A stretch of 64,000 bases of DNA from Tenrec ecaudatus (GCF_050624435.1 NC_134538.1:127392937-127456936); one strand, 5' to 3'. Positions 34,285-46,215 are shown, counted from the first letter of the stretch. Notes: generated by a model not told the origin, from the letters alone. Program-made: numbers and translations.

Positions 34285-34428
34285 CTAACAAAAAGGTTTT
34301 CATTTTTCCACTAAAAGATTTGTTTTCTCTTTTTCAGATTCACTTTGGTTTTTTATGCTCTCCATCTTCTCAGTTAACTGTAAGGCATTGGACTTGAAGA
34401 CTCCCACCAGCTTAGTGATATTTTTTAT
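34285..34428 (-). pseudogene. LAMB4: LAMB4 coiled-coil exon with two in-frame stops
   Basis: Exactly 48 codons between TATCTCAG and the donor GTAAAG, the same length as I recall for human LAMB4. It reads IKNITKLVGVFKSNALQ and LTEKMESIKNQSESEKEK. Codon 43 is TGA (34300-34302) where valine is expected, and codon 48 is TAG (34285-34287) where leucine is expected. No frameshift is needed to see these stops. Confidence 0.88.
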
Positions 34429-35734
34429 CTGAGATAGGGGGAAATAACAAATAAACAAATAAAAAAATGAACATCATCTGTAAAGGTTAATTGTTTAGCC
34501 CATCCAAGTAAAATTGTGACTAAAAAACTAAATCGGAGTCTAGATAATAAAATCATAGATTCATTTTAAAAGGTTCTTTTAAAAGGTGTTCATTACCTAT
34601 TTTCATTATCATAAAGTTTTCTTAATGCAAACGAATCTTTCAGAACATTGTCAATGATCAACATTAATATTTGGAGATCATATTGATCTACCATTAATGA
34701 CTTATCCTCATACACATCCACAACACACTCTCTGTCTTCATGAAATTTTTGCATTTTCAACACAAGCAATTTTCACAGAAACTAGTGAGGGCCCCGTACC
34801 CACAGTGATCACCACGCTGAAGAGCATTTTCTCAAGCATTTCTTTTTACATAAGCTAAGATAGTTTCCCCCTAAGCATTCCTCAACTTCAAGTAGTGTGC
34901 ATTCTTTGAAAGCTAACAAGAAAGCATTCCACCTTTTAATAACTGAGTGTGAAGGGAGAGTAAGGCTATGGGGATACAGTCCAGGCACTTCATGCCTTTG
35001 GTGGAGGAATGACAGGATGCACACTCTGGTAACTCAGAGGTGCAGATTCTTCATGGTGGGATTTGAGAAAGGTCCAGGACTTTTCTTTGAACTCCAACAA
35101 CACAGAGAGAACAGGGGGAGAATGCCCCAATAAGACAACATCGCCAACAAGTTGAGCCGAATTGAATAAATTCATTGTGACAGAAGCAGGGCTAATTAGG
35201 AATGAAAAAATCATTAGGAAAAACATTGCCCTCTTTTCCTACAAAAAGAGGAGCCTGGTTTATTTGACCCGTACAGGATTTGTGAAAAAAGGATTTGATT
35301 ATAAAAAACAGCAGAAGAAAAAACTAAAAAGAAATATTGACATCACTTAAAAATACACCTGTATCTTACATCTGGCTTTCTTCTGCTAGATTGGTTTCTT
35401 AATTTTCGAGAGTTCTCTTTCTTAAATATAATTTATTTTTGTTTTGCTGAGAATATACTTGTACTCAAGACGGCACATGCCCCGATGTCTACCAGTGGAA
35501 TTCAGTGACACGGATTATGTCCTTCAAGTTGTGCGTCTTTCTCCCCTTGCTCATCAAGGGCCTCCTTCCCTTTAAAAGGGATAACCTGGTAAGTAAGGAC
35601 TGCGGTGACAGGACAATTTGCAGGAATAAATACTCTGCGCTGGAAAGTACCAAGTGGCATGGCAGGAATTCCATGTGCACGAGTGGATGCCACATTTAGG
35701 GAAAAAGATAGAGAGAGAGATTGCTAAATTACTT

Positions 35735-35925
35735 CACCTTTAAAAGCATCTCAGGAGGGGAGGGGGGGGAGAGGACCTGATGCAAGGGGTTTAAGTGGAG
35801 AGCAAATGCCTTGAGAATGATTGGGGCAGGGAATGTATGGATGTGCTTTATACAACTGATGTATGTATATGTATGGATTGTGGTAAGAGTTGTTTGAGTC
35901 CCTAATAAAATGTAAAAGAAGAAAA
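35735..35925 (+). repeat. L1-type 3' tail
   Basis: GGGTTTAAGTGGAGAGCAAA to GTTTGAGTCCCTAATAAAAT. The terminal AATAAA is a polyadenylation signal. Confidence 0.65.
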
Positions 35926-35929
35926 GAGA

Positions 35930-36030
35930 AAAAAATGATTAGGGCAAAGAATGTACAGATGTGCTTTATACAATTGATGTATGTATATGTATGAACTGTG
36001 AAAAGAATTGTATCAGCCCCAATAAATTGT
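35930..36030 (+). repeat. L1-type 3' tail, truncated
   Basis: GAATGTACAGATGTGCTTTA to GTATCAGCCCCAATAAATTG; a second, shorter copy right after the previous one. Confidence 0.6.
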
Positions 36031-36084
36031 TAAAATTAAAAAAAATTTTTAAAATATTAAGTAGAAAAATAATAAAAAAAGCAT

Positions 36085-36400
36085 CTCAGGAAGGTGTGGT
36101 GAGGAAGGGGGAACTGATGACAATAATCAACATATAACCCCCTCCCTGGGGGCCGGACAATAGAAAAGTGGGTAAAGGGAGATATAGGTCAGGGTAAGAC
36201 ATAAAAAATAATAATCATCGATAAATTATCAAGGGTTCATGAGGGAGGGTGAAAAATGAGGAGCTGATAACAGGGTTCAAGTAGAGAGAAATTTTTTTTA
36301 AAATGATGATGGCAACAAATGTACAAATGTGCTTGACACAATGTATGTAGTGTGATAAGAGCTGTATGAGCTCCCAATAAAATGATTAAAAATAAATCAA
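36085..36400 (+). repeat. L1-type 3' tail
   Basis: CTCCCTGGGGGCCGGACAAT, then GATGGCAACAAATGTACAAA, and GAGCTCCCAATAAAATGATT. Confidence 0.7.
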
Positions 36401-36721
36401 TAAAAGCATCTCGCTGCAATCACCTTCTGTCATCAGTGGCCACTGAGAATTCTCTCACCTTTTCTACTCAAGAGAAAAATCGTGCTCTATTTTATCAACA
36501 CGACAACTCCCCCATCATTGTCCAGTTCCTCGATGGTGTGCCGATGACGCCAGATTCTGCTAAGACACACACCTTCGAGGACGAGTGGCTTAGGACAGTG
36601 GCCACCAGGGCTAGTTAAGTAAGGTGGACATTCCACTTTTTGAGCCAGGACAATAGAATCGCTTCAAATTTCATTGTAACTACCAGGGAGTCTGGGTGAG
36701 ATTGGCATCTGAAACAAAAGG

Positions 36722-36860
36722 GGCCCCTGGTGCCGTGGGTTAAAGACTTGGGTGTTTCCAGCCACGGTGGGAGCTCAAAGCTAAGAGACTGAGGGAGCCA
36801 TCTGCTGCTGGCTCAGCAAAAATCATCCTCATTGGGAAGGAGAGATCAGGAACTCATCAG
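36722..36860 (+). repeat. AfroSINE head fragment
   Basis: GGCCCCTGGTGCCGTGGGTT then AAAGACTTGGGTGTTTCC resembles the SINE head; the rest is diverged. Confidence 0.45.
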
Positions 36861-37344
36861 AAGAGAGACTAAAGTCATTTAAAACGATTCCGATTTCAAT
36901 CCACAGGCACTTCAAGTATGAGAACAACTTTATCATGTCTACCAACATTGGTGGGAACTAATGATAATTATATTCCCACTTAAGTATTTTCTAATCAATT
37001 AGATAAGACTAAACTTTGTATTTAATTGAACTTCAAATATTCTATTGAATCGATGGACTACTATTCTTTACTGGAGATTTATTGGTCATTTCTAAACTTT
37101 AAGGGCTAGGATTTTGACACTTCTCTGAAACATGTTCTGTGAAAATCATGTCAACATAAGCCTGTGACCTACAGTATACCCTTTGAGTTCTTTTTCTTCC
37201 TTTATCTCCACATACACAAAACCACACATGTGCTATACATATTCTGTGTGTGTATATATTCTGCATATTCACATATAGAGAGATAGCTACAGCCTCAGAT
37301 ATTTCTCACATATATGACAACATAATCTATATAAAAACTCAATG

Positions 37345-37532
37345 CCATTGAGTCACTTTAGACTCATAGGCATCCTATAGGCTAGGTAAGAGCTGCCTCT
37401 GTGAGTTTCAGAAGGTATAAATGTTTACCAGAGCAGAAAGCCTCATCTTTCTCCTGCAGAAAGGCTGATAGGTAGAGTCAAACTGTCGACCGTGTGTTCA
37501 GTAGCTCAACATAACCCACTACAGCACCAGGA
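37345..37532 (-). repeat. AfroSINE
   Basis: AATGCCATTGAGTCACTTTA to CATAACCCACTACAGCACCA, with GCAGAAAGCCTCATCTTTCT in the body. Confidence 0.8.
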
Positions 37533-37569
37533 CACATTATGTAATATATGTGATATAGTAACAGTCACC

Positions 37570-37752
37570 CCACACCTACTGCCATCAAGCAGTTCTGACT
37601 CATATCAACACTCTATAGGGTCTCCGAGGCTATAAATCCTTATGGGAGCAGATAGCCTCAGCTTTCTCTCTTGAAGTGGCTGCGGGGTTCAAACCACCAA
37701 CCTTGCAGTTCGCAGCCCAATGCTTACTCAGCAGTGCCATCAGGGCTCCTTA
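37570..37752 (-). repeat. AfroSINE
   Basis: CTACTGCCATCAAGCAGTTC to AGTGCCATCAGGGCTCCTT, minus strand. Confidence 0.8.
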
Positions 37753-37949
37753 AAAATATGCACATCCACATCGAAGTCTACTATCTCCATACTTACACGT
37801 TCAGGCTATATTTCTAGTCAGAGGAGACCTAAGAGCTCAGTTCTCTCCTATTTAACTCGGAAATTAAAGGGCAGTATTTTAAGATTTCTCACAGGTTTGC
37901 TTCATCACTGCTATACCTACCAAGAAGGACTAGAAAAGACAGTATTTAT

Positions 37950-38153
37950 CTGATTCTTAAACCCTTGAACTTGGCTGTCCAAATTATGAATCACGGTTTC
38001 TGTTTCCTGGGCTTTTTGGAGGGTGTTCCAGGAATGGGCCAGGGAGCCCTGGCAGCAGGGTCCCCCACAGCGTCTGTATCCCTCGGGGTCCTTGCAGAGA
38101 GGGGCGCTACAGGGAGCCAGCGCACGGGGCAGCTGCCCCGGCTTCCCACAGAC
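37950..38153 (-). pseudogene. LAMB4: LAMB4 beta-knot exon with broken splice donor
   Basis: A 204-base exon, open in one frame, reading VCGKPGQLPRALAPC, SAPLCKDPEGYRRCGG and WNTLQKAQETETVIHN. This is the small cysteine-rich loop (beta-knot) that interrupts the coiled coil of laminin beta chains. The second of its conserved cysteines is now R, and a new C stands beside the last one (CC). The exon ends at CAG, but the next bases are ATAAAT where GTAAAT is expected, so the U2 donor is lost. Confidence 0.85.
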
Positions 38154-38694
38154 CTTGCAAAAAAGAAAGCATGGAAGTTAAAAAGCATCATGTTCCTGGA
38201 GCTACCTTCTAACACCTGTCAGGCTATGTCACAATATAGCATGTTAACCATCCCATTAAATCATGACTAAACTATATAGTGTAGCTATAAACTCTATGCT
38301 CTGACATTGGCGCATGCTGTAGTTTTAGACTCAATCCCAGGATTGATTATGCCTGGCATTCTCATGGATTCACACCACCGCATGTACGCAGCCCTCTTAG
38401 CTCATGACAATAGCGTGTACATGTGGGTTCTCCTACTGAGGCAAGGCACCGCTGCAATCATATGTGCCTCTTGCTTGACATGTGTCTATGCTTGACCCAG
38501 AGGTCACCCATGAAGTGTTTCTGAGGCTTATGAATACATATCAATATTATTTGTTACTGGTGTTGTTTCAATCCATGTCATCTTTTATCATTGTAATTTT
38601 GGGAGAAGTAGTCCAACCTCTAGGGCCCGTTGCTTATTTTTTAGAATAGAAGTGATTTTTTTAATCACCCTGGGGATCTATTTAATTAATTAAT

Positions 38695-38768
38695 TAATTT
38701 TTAAAAAACATTTTATTAGGGACTCATACAACTCTTATCACAATCCATGCAATTGTATAAAGCACATC
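38695..38768 (-). repeat. L1-type 3' tail stub
   Basis: CATTTTATTAGGGACTCATA then CAACTCTTATCACAATCCAT is the reverse of the tail end. Confidence 0.6.
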
Positions 38769-39159
38769 TGTACATAGAAGTGATCTTTTAAAATTGAAAA
38801 TAGCCAAAGATTTAGGTATATCTTGTTTATCTTTTAAAAAGAGAAATGACCTTGTACTTGTACATTTTTGCATAAAACAGACAAATGTTAGAGTTTCCTT
38901 GTTTTTTTTATCCTTTGAATGAGAAATGGTGCTTTCCAAGAGGAGAAAATGCCCACAATCGACATCACCTTGGAGACAGTAAAAAGCAAAGTAAAAATAA
39001 GTTAATACAATTAAGCTATACTTTTTACTCTTGGATTGTGATCAGACCTTGAGTCTTTATGGTAAATAATAAAATGTAAGGTAGAGAAACACAATGGAAG
39101 ATACTGGTATACCAAGTGGAAATCACAAACACTTTGACTACAACCTCTCAGTTGTTTAC

Positions 39160-39378
39160 CTTTTCATTCAGTGTTTGGATATCTGGTATCTTTATCTGCT
39201 TTAGTTTTTCCAACAAGTTTCCTGCGGCGGTTACTGCATCTAAGATTCTAAGTGAGTCATTTCTGGTGTTTTCAGAGTTACTTAAGGTGGAAGACGTCTC
39301 GTTAGATTTCTTTTCAGCAGAGAATGACATCTGAAAGTACTTCTTGATTCCACAACAATCCAAACAGAAGTAAGATAG
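39160..39378 (-). pseudogene. LAMB4: LAMB4 coiled-coil exon before the beta-knot
   Basis: Clear coding from GIKKYFQMSFSAEKK through NETSSTLSNSENTRND to IKIPDIQTLNEK, ending at the donor AAG|GTAAAC in phase 0. The upstream boundary is uncertain: the AG at 39379-39380 is preceded by a fair pyrimidine tract, but the first 30 bases of the exon do not stay in frame with the rest, suggesting another indel. Confidence 0.8.
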
Positions 39379-39819
39379 CTTTTGTGGAAACAAATGAAAT
39401 TATAATCTGCTTATCAAAGATAATAATCATTCCATAGCTTGACTGCTGTCTTGGTCTCAGCTATCAATGAAAAGACTCAATCTCCTCTTCCTTGATCTCG
39501 CATTTAGGTAAAATAAATTCAATGTAGTCTAACAGAAATACAATATATAGAGAAGACTGAGATTTAAGTTCACAGATGTGGGTTTGAGACCTGGTTTCAT
39601 GTCTTACTCCTTGGGTGGGTTCTTGAGAAAATCAGTAAGTGGATTGTTGAAGGTGCAGTTAGGTTAAAACTTAGCACCCTATCATGCAATTTTCCTTATG
39701 ATCCATTTAAATTTGTTCTAGTTTTTAGTATTTTCTGCTTTCTTTGTGATTGAAGTTCTTCATGTTTTACTTGGCTATTCTTATTAGTTTTTTATTTGTT
39801 CTAAAATATTTTTCTGCAT

Positions 39820-40040
39820 ATGAAATCCAGGATAGATAAATTTAGAGACAGTAACTAGATTAATGGTTTCTTGAGGGTATGGCAGGGTATGTGGGGGGCA
39901 AATGGGTAGTAGCTAAGAATAATGAGTACAAGATGAAGACAATGTTCTAAAACTGATTGTGGTGATGATTACACAACCATAGTTGTATAATTGATCGAAT
40001 GATTGAATTGTATGATTTGTGAATTATATGTCAATAAAAT
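39820..40040 (+). repeat. L1 3' UTR fragment
   Basis: GAAATCCAGGATAGATAAAT to TATATGTCAATAAAATCATT, with CTAAAACTGATTGTGGTGAT; same family as 16425-16615. Confidence 0.65.
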
Positions 40041-40044
40041 CATT

Positions 40045-41375
40045 GGGGGTGGGATCAGCCATAAAATTCTCTGTAGTGGGGGAGGTGGGTGAAAGGAAGG
40101 AGTGTTAACAAACCCAGGGACAAGGGAACAATGAGTGATCCAAAATAGATGGTGAGGAGGGTGTAGGCGGCCTGGAAGGGCTTGATCAAGGGCAATGTAA
40201 CCGAGAGGAATTACTGAAACCCCAACAAAGGCTGAGCATGATAGTGGGACAAGAGTAAAGTCAAAGGAAATACAGGAAAGAACTAGGAGGCAAAGGATAT
40301 TTATAGAGGTCTAAATACAGGCACGTACATATGTAAATCTATTTATATATGATGATGGGGAAATAGATCTATATATATGTATATATATTTATAGGTTTGG
40401 TATTAATGTAGCAGATGGACATTGGGCCTCTACTCAAGTACTCCCTCAAAGCAAGAATATTTTGTTCTATTAAACTGGCATTCCATGATGCTCACCTTCC
40501 CGACACAATCACTGAAGACAAATGGGTACATAAGCAAATGTGGTGAAGAAAGCTGATGGTGCCCGGCTATCAAAAGATATAGCCTCTGGGGTCTTAAAGG
40601 CCTGAAGGTAAACAAGCAGCCATCTAGCTCAGAAGCAACAAAGCCCACATGGGAGAAGCACACCAGCCTGTGTGATCATGAGGTGTGGAAGGGATCAGGT
40701 ATCAAAGAACAAAAAATCATATCATTGTGAACGAGGGGGAGTGCGGAGTGGGGACCCAAAGCCCATCTGTAGGCAACTGGACATTCCCTATGGAAGGGTC
40801 GTGGTGAGGAGATGAGCCAGTCAGGGTGCAGTGTAGCAACAATGAAACAAACAACTTTCCTCTAGTTCCTAAATGCTTCCTCCCCACCTCCCCCCCACCC
40901 ATTGTTATGATCCCAAGTCTATCTTACAAATGTGGCTAGAACAGAGGATGTACACTGATACAGATAGGAACTGGAAACACAGGGAATCCAAGACGGATGA
41001 TGCCTTCAGGACCAGTGGTGAGAGTGGTGATACTGGGAGGATGGAGGGAGGGTAGGGTGGAAAGGGGGAACCGATTACAAGGATCTACATATAATCTCCT
41101 CCCTGGGGGACAGACAACAGAAAAGTGGGTGAAGGGGGATGTTGGACAGTGTAAGATATGACAAAAATAATAATTTATAAATTATCAAGGGTTCATGAGG
41201 GATGAGGGAGTAGGGAGGGAAGAGGAAAAATGAGGAGCTGATGTCAGGGGCTTAAGTGGAGAGCAAATGTTTTGAAAATGAAGAGGGCAACGAATGTACA
41301 AATGTGCTGACACAATGGATATGTATGTATGGATTGTGGTAAGAGTTGTATGAGCCCCCAATAAAATGATAAAAA
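40045..41375 (+). repeat. L1-type 3' UTR, about 1.3 kb
   Basis: The longest copy of the tail family. It contains GATGCTCACCTTCCCGACAC, GCCTCTGGGGTCTTAAAGGC, CAGCCATCTAGCTCAGAAGC and ends GAGCCCCCAATAAAATGAT. The reverse of the middle part occurs at 45.5-46.2 and 63.1-63.5 kb. Confidence 0.7.
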
Positions 41376-41387
41376 AGGAAACAAAAA

Positions 41388-41500
41388 GTAAATGTCTAGA
41401 AAAGAATGATGGCAACATATGTACAAATATGCGTGATACAATTCATGTATGGATTGTTATAAGAGCTGTACGTGTCCCCAATAAAATGATCTTTTAATAA
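41388..41500 (+). repeat. L1-type 3' tail
   Basis: AATGATGGCAACATATGTAC to GTGTCCCCAATAAAATGATC. Confidence 0.65.
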
Positions 41501-41714
41501 AAAGCAAAATTCCTCTGTAGTAGCACAGTGCTACTCAGACACACACGTGATCAGCATGAATCAGGATCAACTGTATACAATTCTTAATAATTTTTAAAAG
41601 GTGAGGTATATGAAAACGCCTTCAGAAATGTAGAATATTAGGAATGCCCATAGGAATAGTAGCGTGGCAAGCCGGTTAAGTTTTCTGGGCTACGTATATC
41701 AGGAGCTGGCGGTT

Positions 41715-41875
41715 CTTTCTGCAAAAGACCAGATGCTTTAGACTTCATCTGCCCTCTGCTATTGTAAAGGAAAGCGGCAACACTCCATCAATGAATCAGC
41801 AGGCATGACTGCGTTTAAATGAAACTTGATTTACAAAAGCTTTGGTCCAGCATGGACTTTCGTCTGTGATTGCTG
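41715..41875. repeat. Ancient mammalian interspersed repeat fragment
   Basis: GACCAGATGCTTTAGACTTC and TTGATTTACAAAAGC resemble a widespread mammalian repeat with 'gccagatagtaaatattttaggc' near its start. A second copy lies at 48783-48990. Family name not assigned. Confidence 0.4.
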
Positions 41876-41889
41876 ACCCAGACGCTGAG

Positions 41890-42105
41890 GCTGATGACCA
41901 TAGCTAACATTTGCGGCGTGTCCTCTGTATCCGAGTTTTCCATCGTTTTCCTCACCAAAGTGTGTGAGGTGAGCAGCGGTCAGAGAACCCTTCTTTTACC
42001 CCCACGGACATTCAGGCTCTGATGAGGGAAGTGGCTTGTCTGAGGTCTCATTCATGACACGAGCTGGAGCCCAGGTTTGAACCCAGATAACGTGACTCTA
42101 GAGTT
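41890..42105 (-). repeat. MIR
   Basis: CATAGCTAACATTTGCGGCG near the start, CCAGGTTTGAACCCAGATAA near the end; the order is that of MIR, reversed. Confidence 0.55.
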
Positions 42106-42434
42106 TGTGTTCATAAGGCAATCTCTGTATTTCCATATAAAAATTCCTAAAAGTAACAGGGCATCCTGTAACATACCGGATGCCACAGGAAGTCTTGAAG
42201 CGACACCTCCATGTTTTCGAAACCACAGTTTAACTCCCTATATTGCCATAATCCAGGCATGTACAGCCACCTGGTCTCTCTTCAACTTTGAATACACATG
42301 TCGTTTCTCATATATCATGAAAAAACCATATTCTGATTGCTTGCAATGGTTCTGTCTTTATTCAGCTGCACCTTTGTCTTTATGCTGTGAAGTCCATTGC
42401 CATCGTTACCGAGTCGCTGTAGCAAGTGAAGCCT

Positions 42435-42606
42435 GAAAGCCCAGTGGGTAAAGCCTCGGTCTACAGTTGAAATCCACCGGCTCTCTGCTGGGGAAGGTGA
42501 GACAGTCGGCTTCTGTAAAGATATACAGCCTTGGGAAGCCTATGGGGCCATTCTGCTTTGCCTTATGTGGGTCATTATGAGTCAGAATCGACTTGACAGC
42601 AGTGGA
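42435..42606 (+). repeat. AfroSINE
   Basis: AGCCCAGTGGGTAAAGCCTC to AGTCAGAATCGACTTGACAG then CAGTGG. Confidence 0.8.
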
Positions 42607-43029
42607 TTTTTCATGAGTCCCTGAAGGCTCTCCTAAAAACTCAGGAAGAATTCCGTTCCTCCCATCCCGCGAGGTCCTGAAGCCGCTTGAAGCTGTCCTA
42701 ATACAGCTCTCTGTTGTTTGGGGTGCTCTGGGCCTGTCATCCCCCACAGACTGCAGTCACTCACAGGCAGGGGCTTGCTATATTCACCTCCTTGCCTCTA
42801 CCCCCCAGTGCAGGGTCAGGCATCTGGCGAAATGCCAGGACTGCTGGAGGTTTCCAGTGTGAGACATGCGCCTGGAGCCAGCTCGCTACATTTAGTCTGC
42901 CGGCCTTGGGGTCACCTCGGATGGCTTTTCAGTTCTTTCCATGGGTACCTTCTGCCAGATCATGAGTCACTTGAGGGTCCAATGGTTATGAGCCATAGGC
43001 TTTTCATTGGCTGATTTTCTTCCTTTTTA

Positions 43030-43370
43030 AAAAATATTTTTAGTGGGGACTTGTACAACTCTTATCACAATCCATACATCCATCCATTGTGTCAAGCACA
43101 TTTGTATATTTGTTGCCATCATCATTCTCAAAACATTTGCTTTCTACTTGAGCCCTTGCTATCGGCTCCTCATTTTCCCCCTCCCTCCCTGCCCCTTTCC
43201 CTCATGAACCCTTGATAATTTATAAATTATTATTATTTTGTCATATCTTACACTGTCCAACATCTCCCTTCACCACTTTTCTGTTGCCTGTTTCCCAGGG
43301 AAGAGGTTATATGTAGATCCTTGTAATCGGTTTCCCACCTCCCCTCCACCCTCCCGGTATCCATTGGCTG
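43030..43370 (-). repeat. L1-type 3' tail
   Basis: GGGGACTTGTACAACTCTTA then TCACAATCCATACATCC, CTCATGAACCCTTGATAATT and CACCACTTTTCTGTTGCC, reversed. Confidence 0.7.
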
Positions 43371-43793
43371 GTTTTCAGAAGTCGATTGCCAGGTCTCTCT
43401 TCCTAGTCTGGCTCAGTCTGGAAGCTCTGTTGAACCTAATCAATAGCATAGCAACCGACAGGCCTCCACTGACAGATGGCTGGTGGCTGAAGTGGATGGG
43501 AACTAACTTCAAACATCCTGTTTGCAGCCGAGCACATTAGCTGTTTGTAGCTCTCACGGATGCCTGGTCTGTCTAAGAAGGTACTTCACTGATCTGATTT
43601 TTTTAAAATTTCTTTTCTAGGTTAAATATTAGTTGAAACCAAGAAACATACACAAGGATACAGAAAAACAGCCAAGGTTTTTGCTCAGCGATTGTTTTCC
43701 TGTGTGTTTTCCCTTTGCCTCTCAGCTGGTGCTGCTTCTCTTGATAACATTTCCTAATGTAAAACGGATCTCAGCTTAGAAGATGTGCTAGCC

Positions 43794-43987
43794 CAGCAGG
43801 TTCTCAACCTGTGGGTCGTGACCCCTTTGGGGGTTGAATGACCCTTTCACAGGGGCCACCTGATACATAACAGCAGCAAAATTACAGTGATGAAGTAGCA
43901 ACAAAAATAATGTTATGGTTGGGAGGTCCCCTGAACATGAGGAACTATGTGAAAGGGTCATGGCATTAGGAAGGCTGAGGACCACTG
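43794..43987. mobile_element. SPIN-type hAT MITE, copy 3
   Basis: Opposite orientation to the other two: opens CAGCAGGTTCTCAACCTGTG with one base inserted in the inverted end, closes GGAAGGCTGAGGACCACTG. Inside are GACCCCTTTGGGGGTTGAAT and TCATGGCATTAGG. Flanking 8-mers TGCTAGCC and CCCTGGCC agree at 5 of 8 positions. Confidence 0.82.
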
Positions 43988-44079
43988 CCCTGGCCTATAT
44001 CTTACTCTATGGTTTCATTTCTCCGCTGCGGCAGTCTTGCGTTTGGCATGACTCAATTCATTTGTAAGAACTATGCCAT

Positions 44080-44253
44080 CTAAAGGGCACCTGCTGGCAC
44101 TGTGGGTAAATGCTCATCTGCTATCTGACAGGTCAGCCGTTGAAATCCACCAGCCACTCCGCATGAGAAAAATGTAGCCATCTGCTTGTGTAAAGGTTTA
44201 CAACCTTGGAAACCCTACGGGACAGTTCTAGGACTTGATGGCAGTGGGTTTGG
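44080..44253 (+). repeat. AfroSINE
   Basis: GGGCACCTGCTGGCACTGTG to GACTTGATGGCAGTGGGTTT. Confidence 0.75.
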
Positions 44254-44282
44254 TATGGACACCTACAAGGGCTTCGAGTATG

Positions 44283-44453
44283 CAGTGGTGGTGTGGGTTA
44301 GATGTTGGGCTACTAACCACAAGGTCTGTGGTTCAAGCCGACTGGCCACTCCATGGGATAAAGAGGAGGGTATCTGTTCCTGTACAAGTCTGCACTGTCA
44401 GAAACCCCACATACATTCGCTGAGTCAGAATGGACTTGATGGTGACTAGTTTA
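44283..44453 (+). repeat. AfroSINE
   Basis: GTGGTGGTGTGGGTTAGATG to CAGAATGGACTTGATGGTGA; follows the previous copy head to tail. Confidence 0.75.
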
Positions 44454-44489
44454 GAATGGTGCATGACTCGAATCCCTACAGAGCTCTTT

Positions 44490-44760
44490 TACTCCCTCCT
44501 TTTATATTTAGAGAGATTCTTTTTTAAAAAAACCCAAAATATTTTATTGGCATATAATTCACATATCATGCTGTTCATTAGTTCAATCACCAAAAAAAAG
44601 GTGTACAATCATAATCACAATACATTTTAGAATATTTTCTTCATTCTTATACTCACTGTTATTAGCTCCCCATCCCCTCTCAATGCCCCCTGTTGTACCC
44701 CTAGGGAACACCAGGAAGGGATGAGTCGATCAGGGCTCAGTCAAGCACTGATGTAACGCA
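44490..44760 (-). repeat. L1-like fragment shared with 62.6 kb
   Basis: ATTTTATTGGCATATAATTC then ACATATCATGC resembles TTTTATTGGCATTTAAGCCA at 62.6 kb; both begin with a reversed tail-like sequence. Confidence 0.45.
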
Positions 44761-44929
44761 CACTATTCCACAGTTACTTGAGGCTTCCTCACCCCCCACT
44801 ATCATGACCGCAGTCCCGCCTTTTACTGCAGGCTAGCTCGAAGCATGTGCACAGGTACAGGTAAGAGATAAGAGCTCATGACACTCGGAATCCAGGAACA
44901 GGAATGGGAGTAGTGATATCAGGAGGGGA

Positions 44930-45250
44930 GAGGGAAGGTGTGGAGAAAAGGGGAGGAAGGGGGAACTGATCGCAAAGATGGACACATACCCCATGATGGA
45001 ACAACAGACACCGTGGGGGGAGGGAGGCAGTGGTCAGAGTAAGATATGGAAATAATAATAATTTATAATGTATCAAGGAGTCACAAGCAGGGAGGGGGAA
45101 GAGAGGGGGGAAAAAAGGAGCTGATACAAGGGCTCAATAGAAAGCAAATATTTAGAAAATAATGATGGCAACATATGTACAACATATATATGCTAGATAT
45201 AATTGAGGTGTGGATTGTTATAAGAGCTGTAAGAGCCCCCAATAATCTTT
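44930..45250 (+). repeat. L1-type 3' tail
   Basis: GGAGGAAGGGGGAACTGATC, AATGATGGCAACATATGTAC and TAAGAGCCCCCAATAATC. Confidence 0.65.
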
Positions 45251-45489
45251 TATTTTTTAAAAAGATGCAAAAAAAAAGAACACTTAATCCACATTTATCT
45301 ATCCTGGATTTCATATACATAAAAAACATGAAAAAAAACCCAACCCAGAACCTCCCCCCCCCAAAATCTAACAACAAAACAGTAAAACAGATTTTAAAAC
45401 TCTCAATGGGAAAGAAAGTAGAAAACATTAACTAGAACAAATTTTAAAATGGATCAAAAGAAAATTAAATGAAAAGTGTTAATTTATTC

Positions 45490-46215
45490 ATTAAAAGATC
45501 ATTTTATTGGGGGCTCTAAAAGTTGTTACATTTTAACCTAGCTGCATCTACAAAAATCCATTTTCAATACATTCTGCATGATAGCAAGACTATTCATATC
45601 TCTGGTCTGCGGTCAGAGGGGATTCACAACAGGCTTAATCCAAGTGATTTCCCCTTCATTTGTTTTTTTGTTTTGTTTTGTTTTTTAGCTAAAACAACTT
45701 TAAAATGGGCCCCAAGGGAGGTCAGATAGAACATTCTATTTTAACCAAACCGTATCTGCCACACTGCACTTTACAGTCTTCTCTGATAACAGGGCTACGT
45801 ACAGCCCTCAACTATGATCAGAGGGGATTTACCAGAGGTTTAGTTCATGTGTGGATCCTGCGCAGGAGGTTTGAACTTCTACTGTCATCCAGAACCTTCT
45901 GTAAACTGGGTGTTGACAATTTCAGCTCTGATACTATTCTCTCCTTCGGATTTGGATTTTATTATTTACAACACTTGGATCACACAGGCTGGTGGGTTTC
46001 TTCCATGGGGACTTAGTGGACACCCCACTTAAATGGTTGCTTGTCTGAAGACAAGCCATAAAGACCCCAGATGCTATTGCTTTGGGAACCATCTAGTTTC
46101 TTCACCATGCTGTGCCATACCACACGTACCTTCAGTGAACTCTTCAGAAGGGTGAGCATCAAGAAGAGCCATGCCACAGAACTAATTGTTCTTGCATTGG
46201 GGCTAGAATTAGTGC
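45490..46215 (-). repeat. L1-type 3' UTR, reversed
   Basis: AGATCATTTTATTGGGGGCT at one end; further in, GGCTGGTGGGTTTCTTCCAT and AAAGACCCCAGATGCTATTG match the reverse of 40.3-40.7 kb. Confidence 0.65.

Larger units (their letters stand above)
34429..37949. other. LAMB4 intron with L1-type tails and SINEs
   Basis: Contains three L1-type tails (35.7-36.4 kb), a SINE head near 36722 and two minus-strand AfroSINEs (37.3-37.75 kb). Nothing was recognised in 34430-35700 or 36860-37330. Confidence 0.55.
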
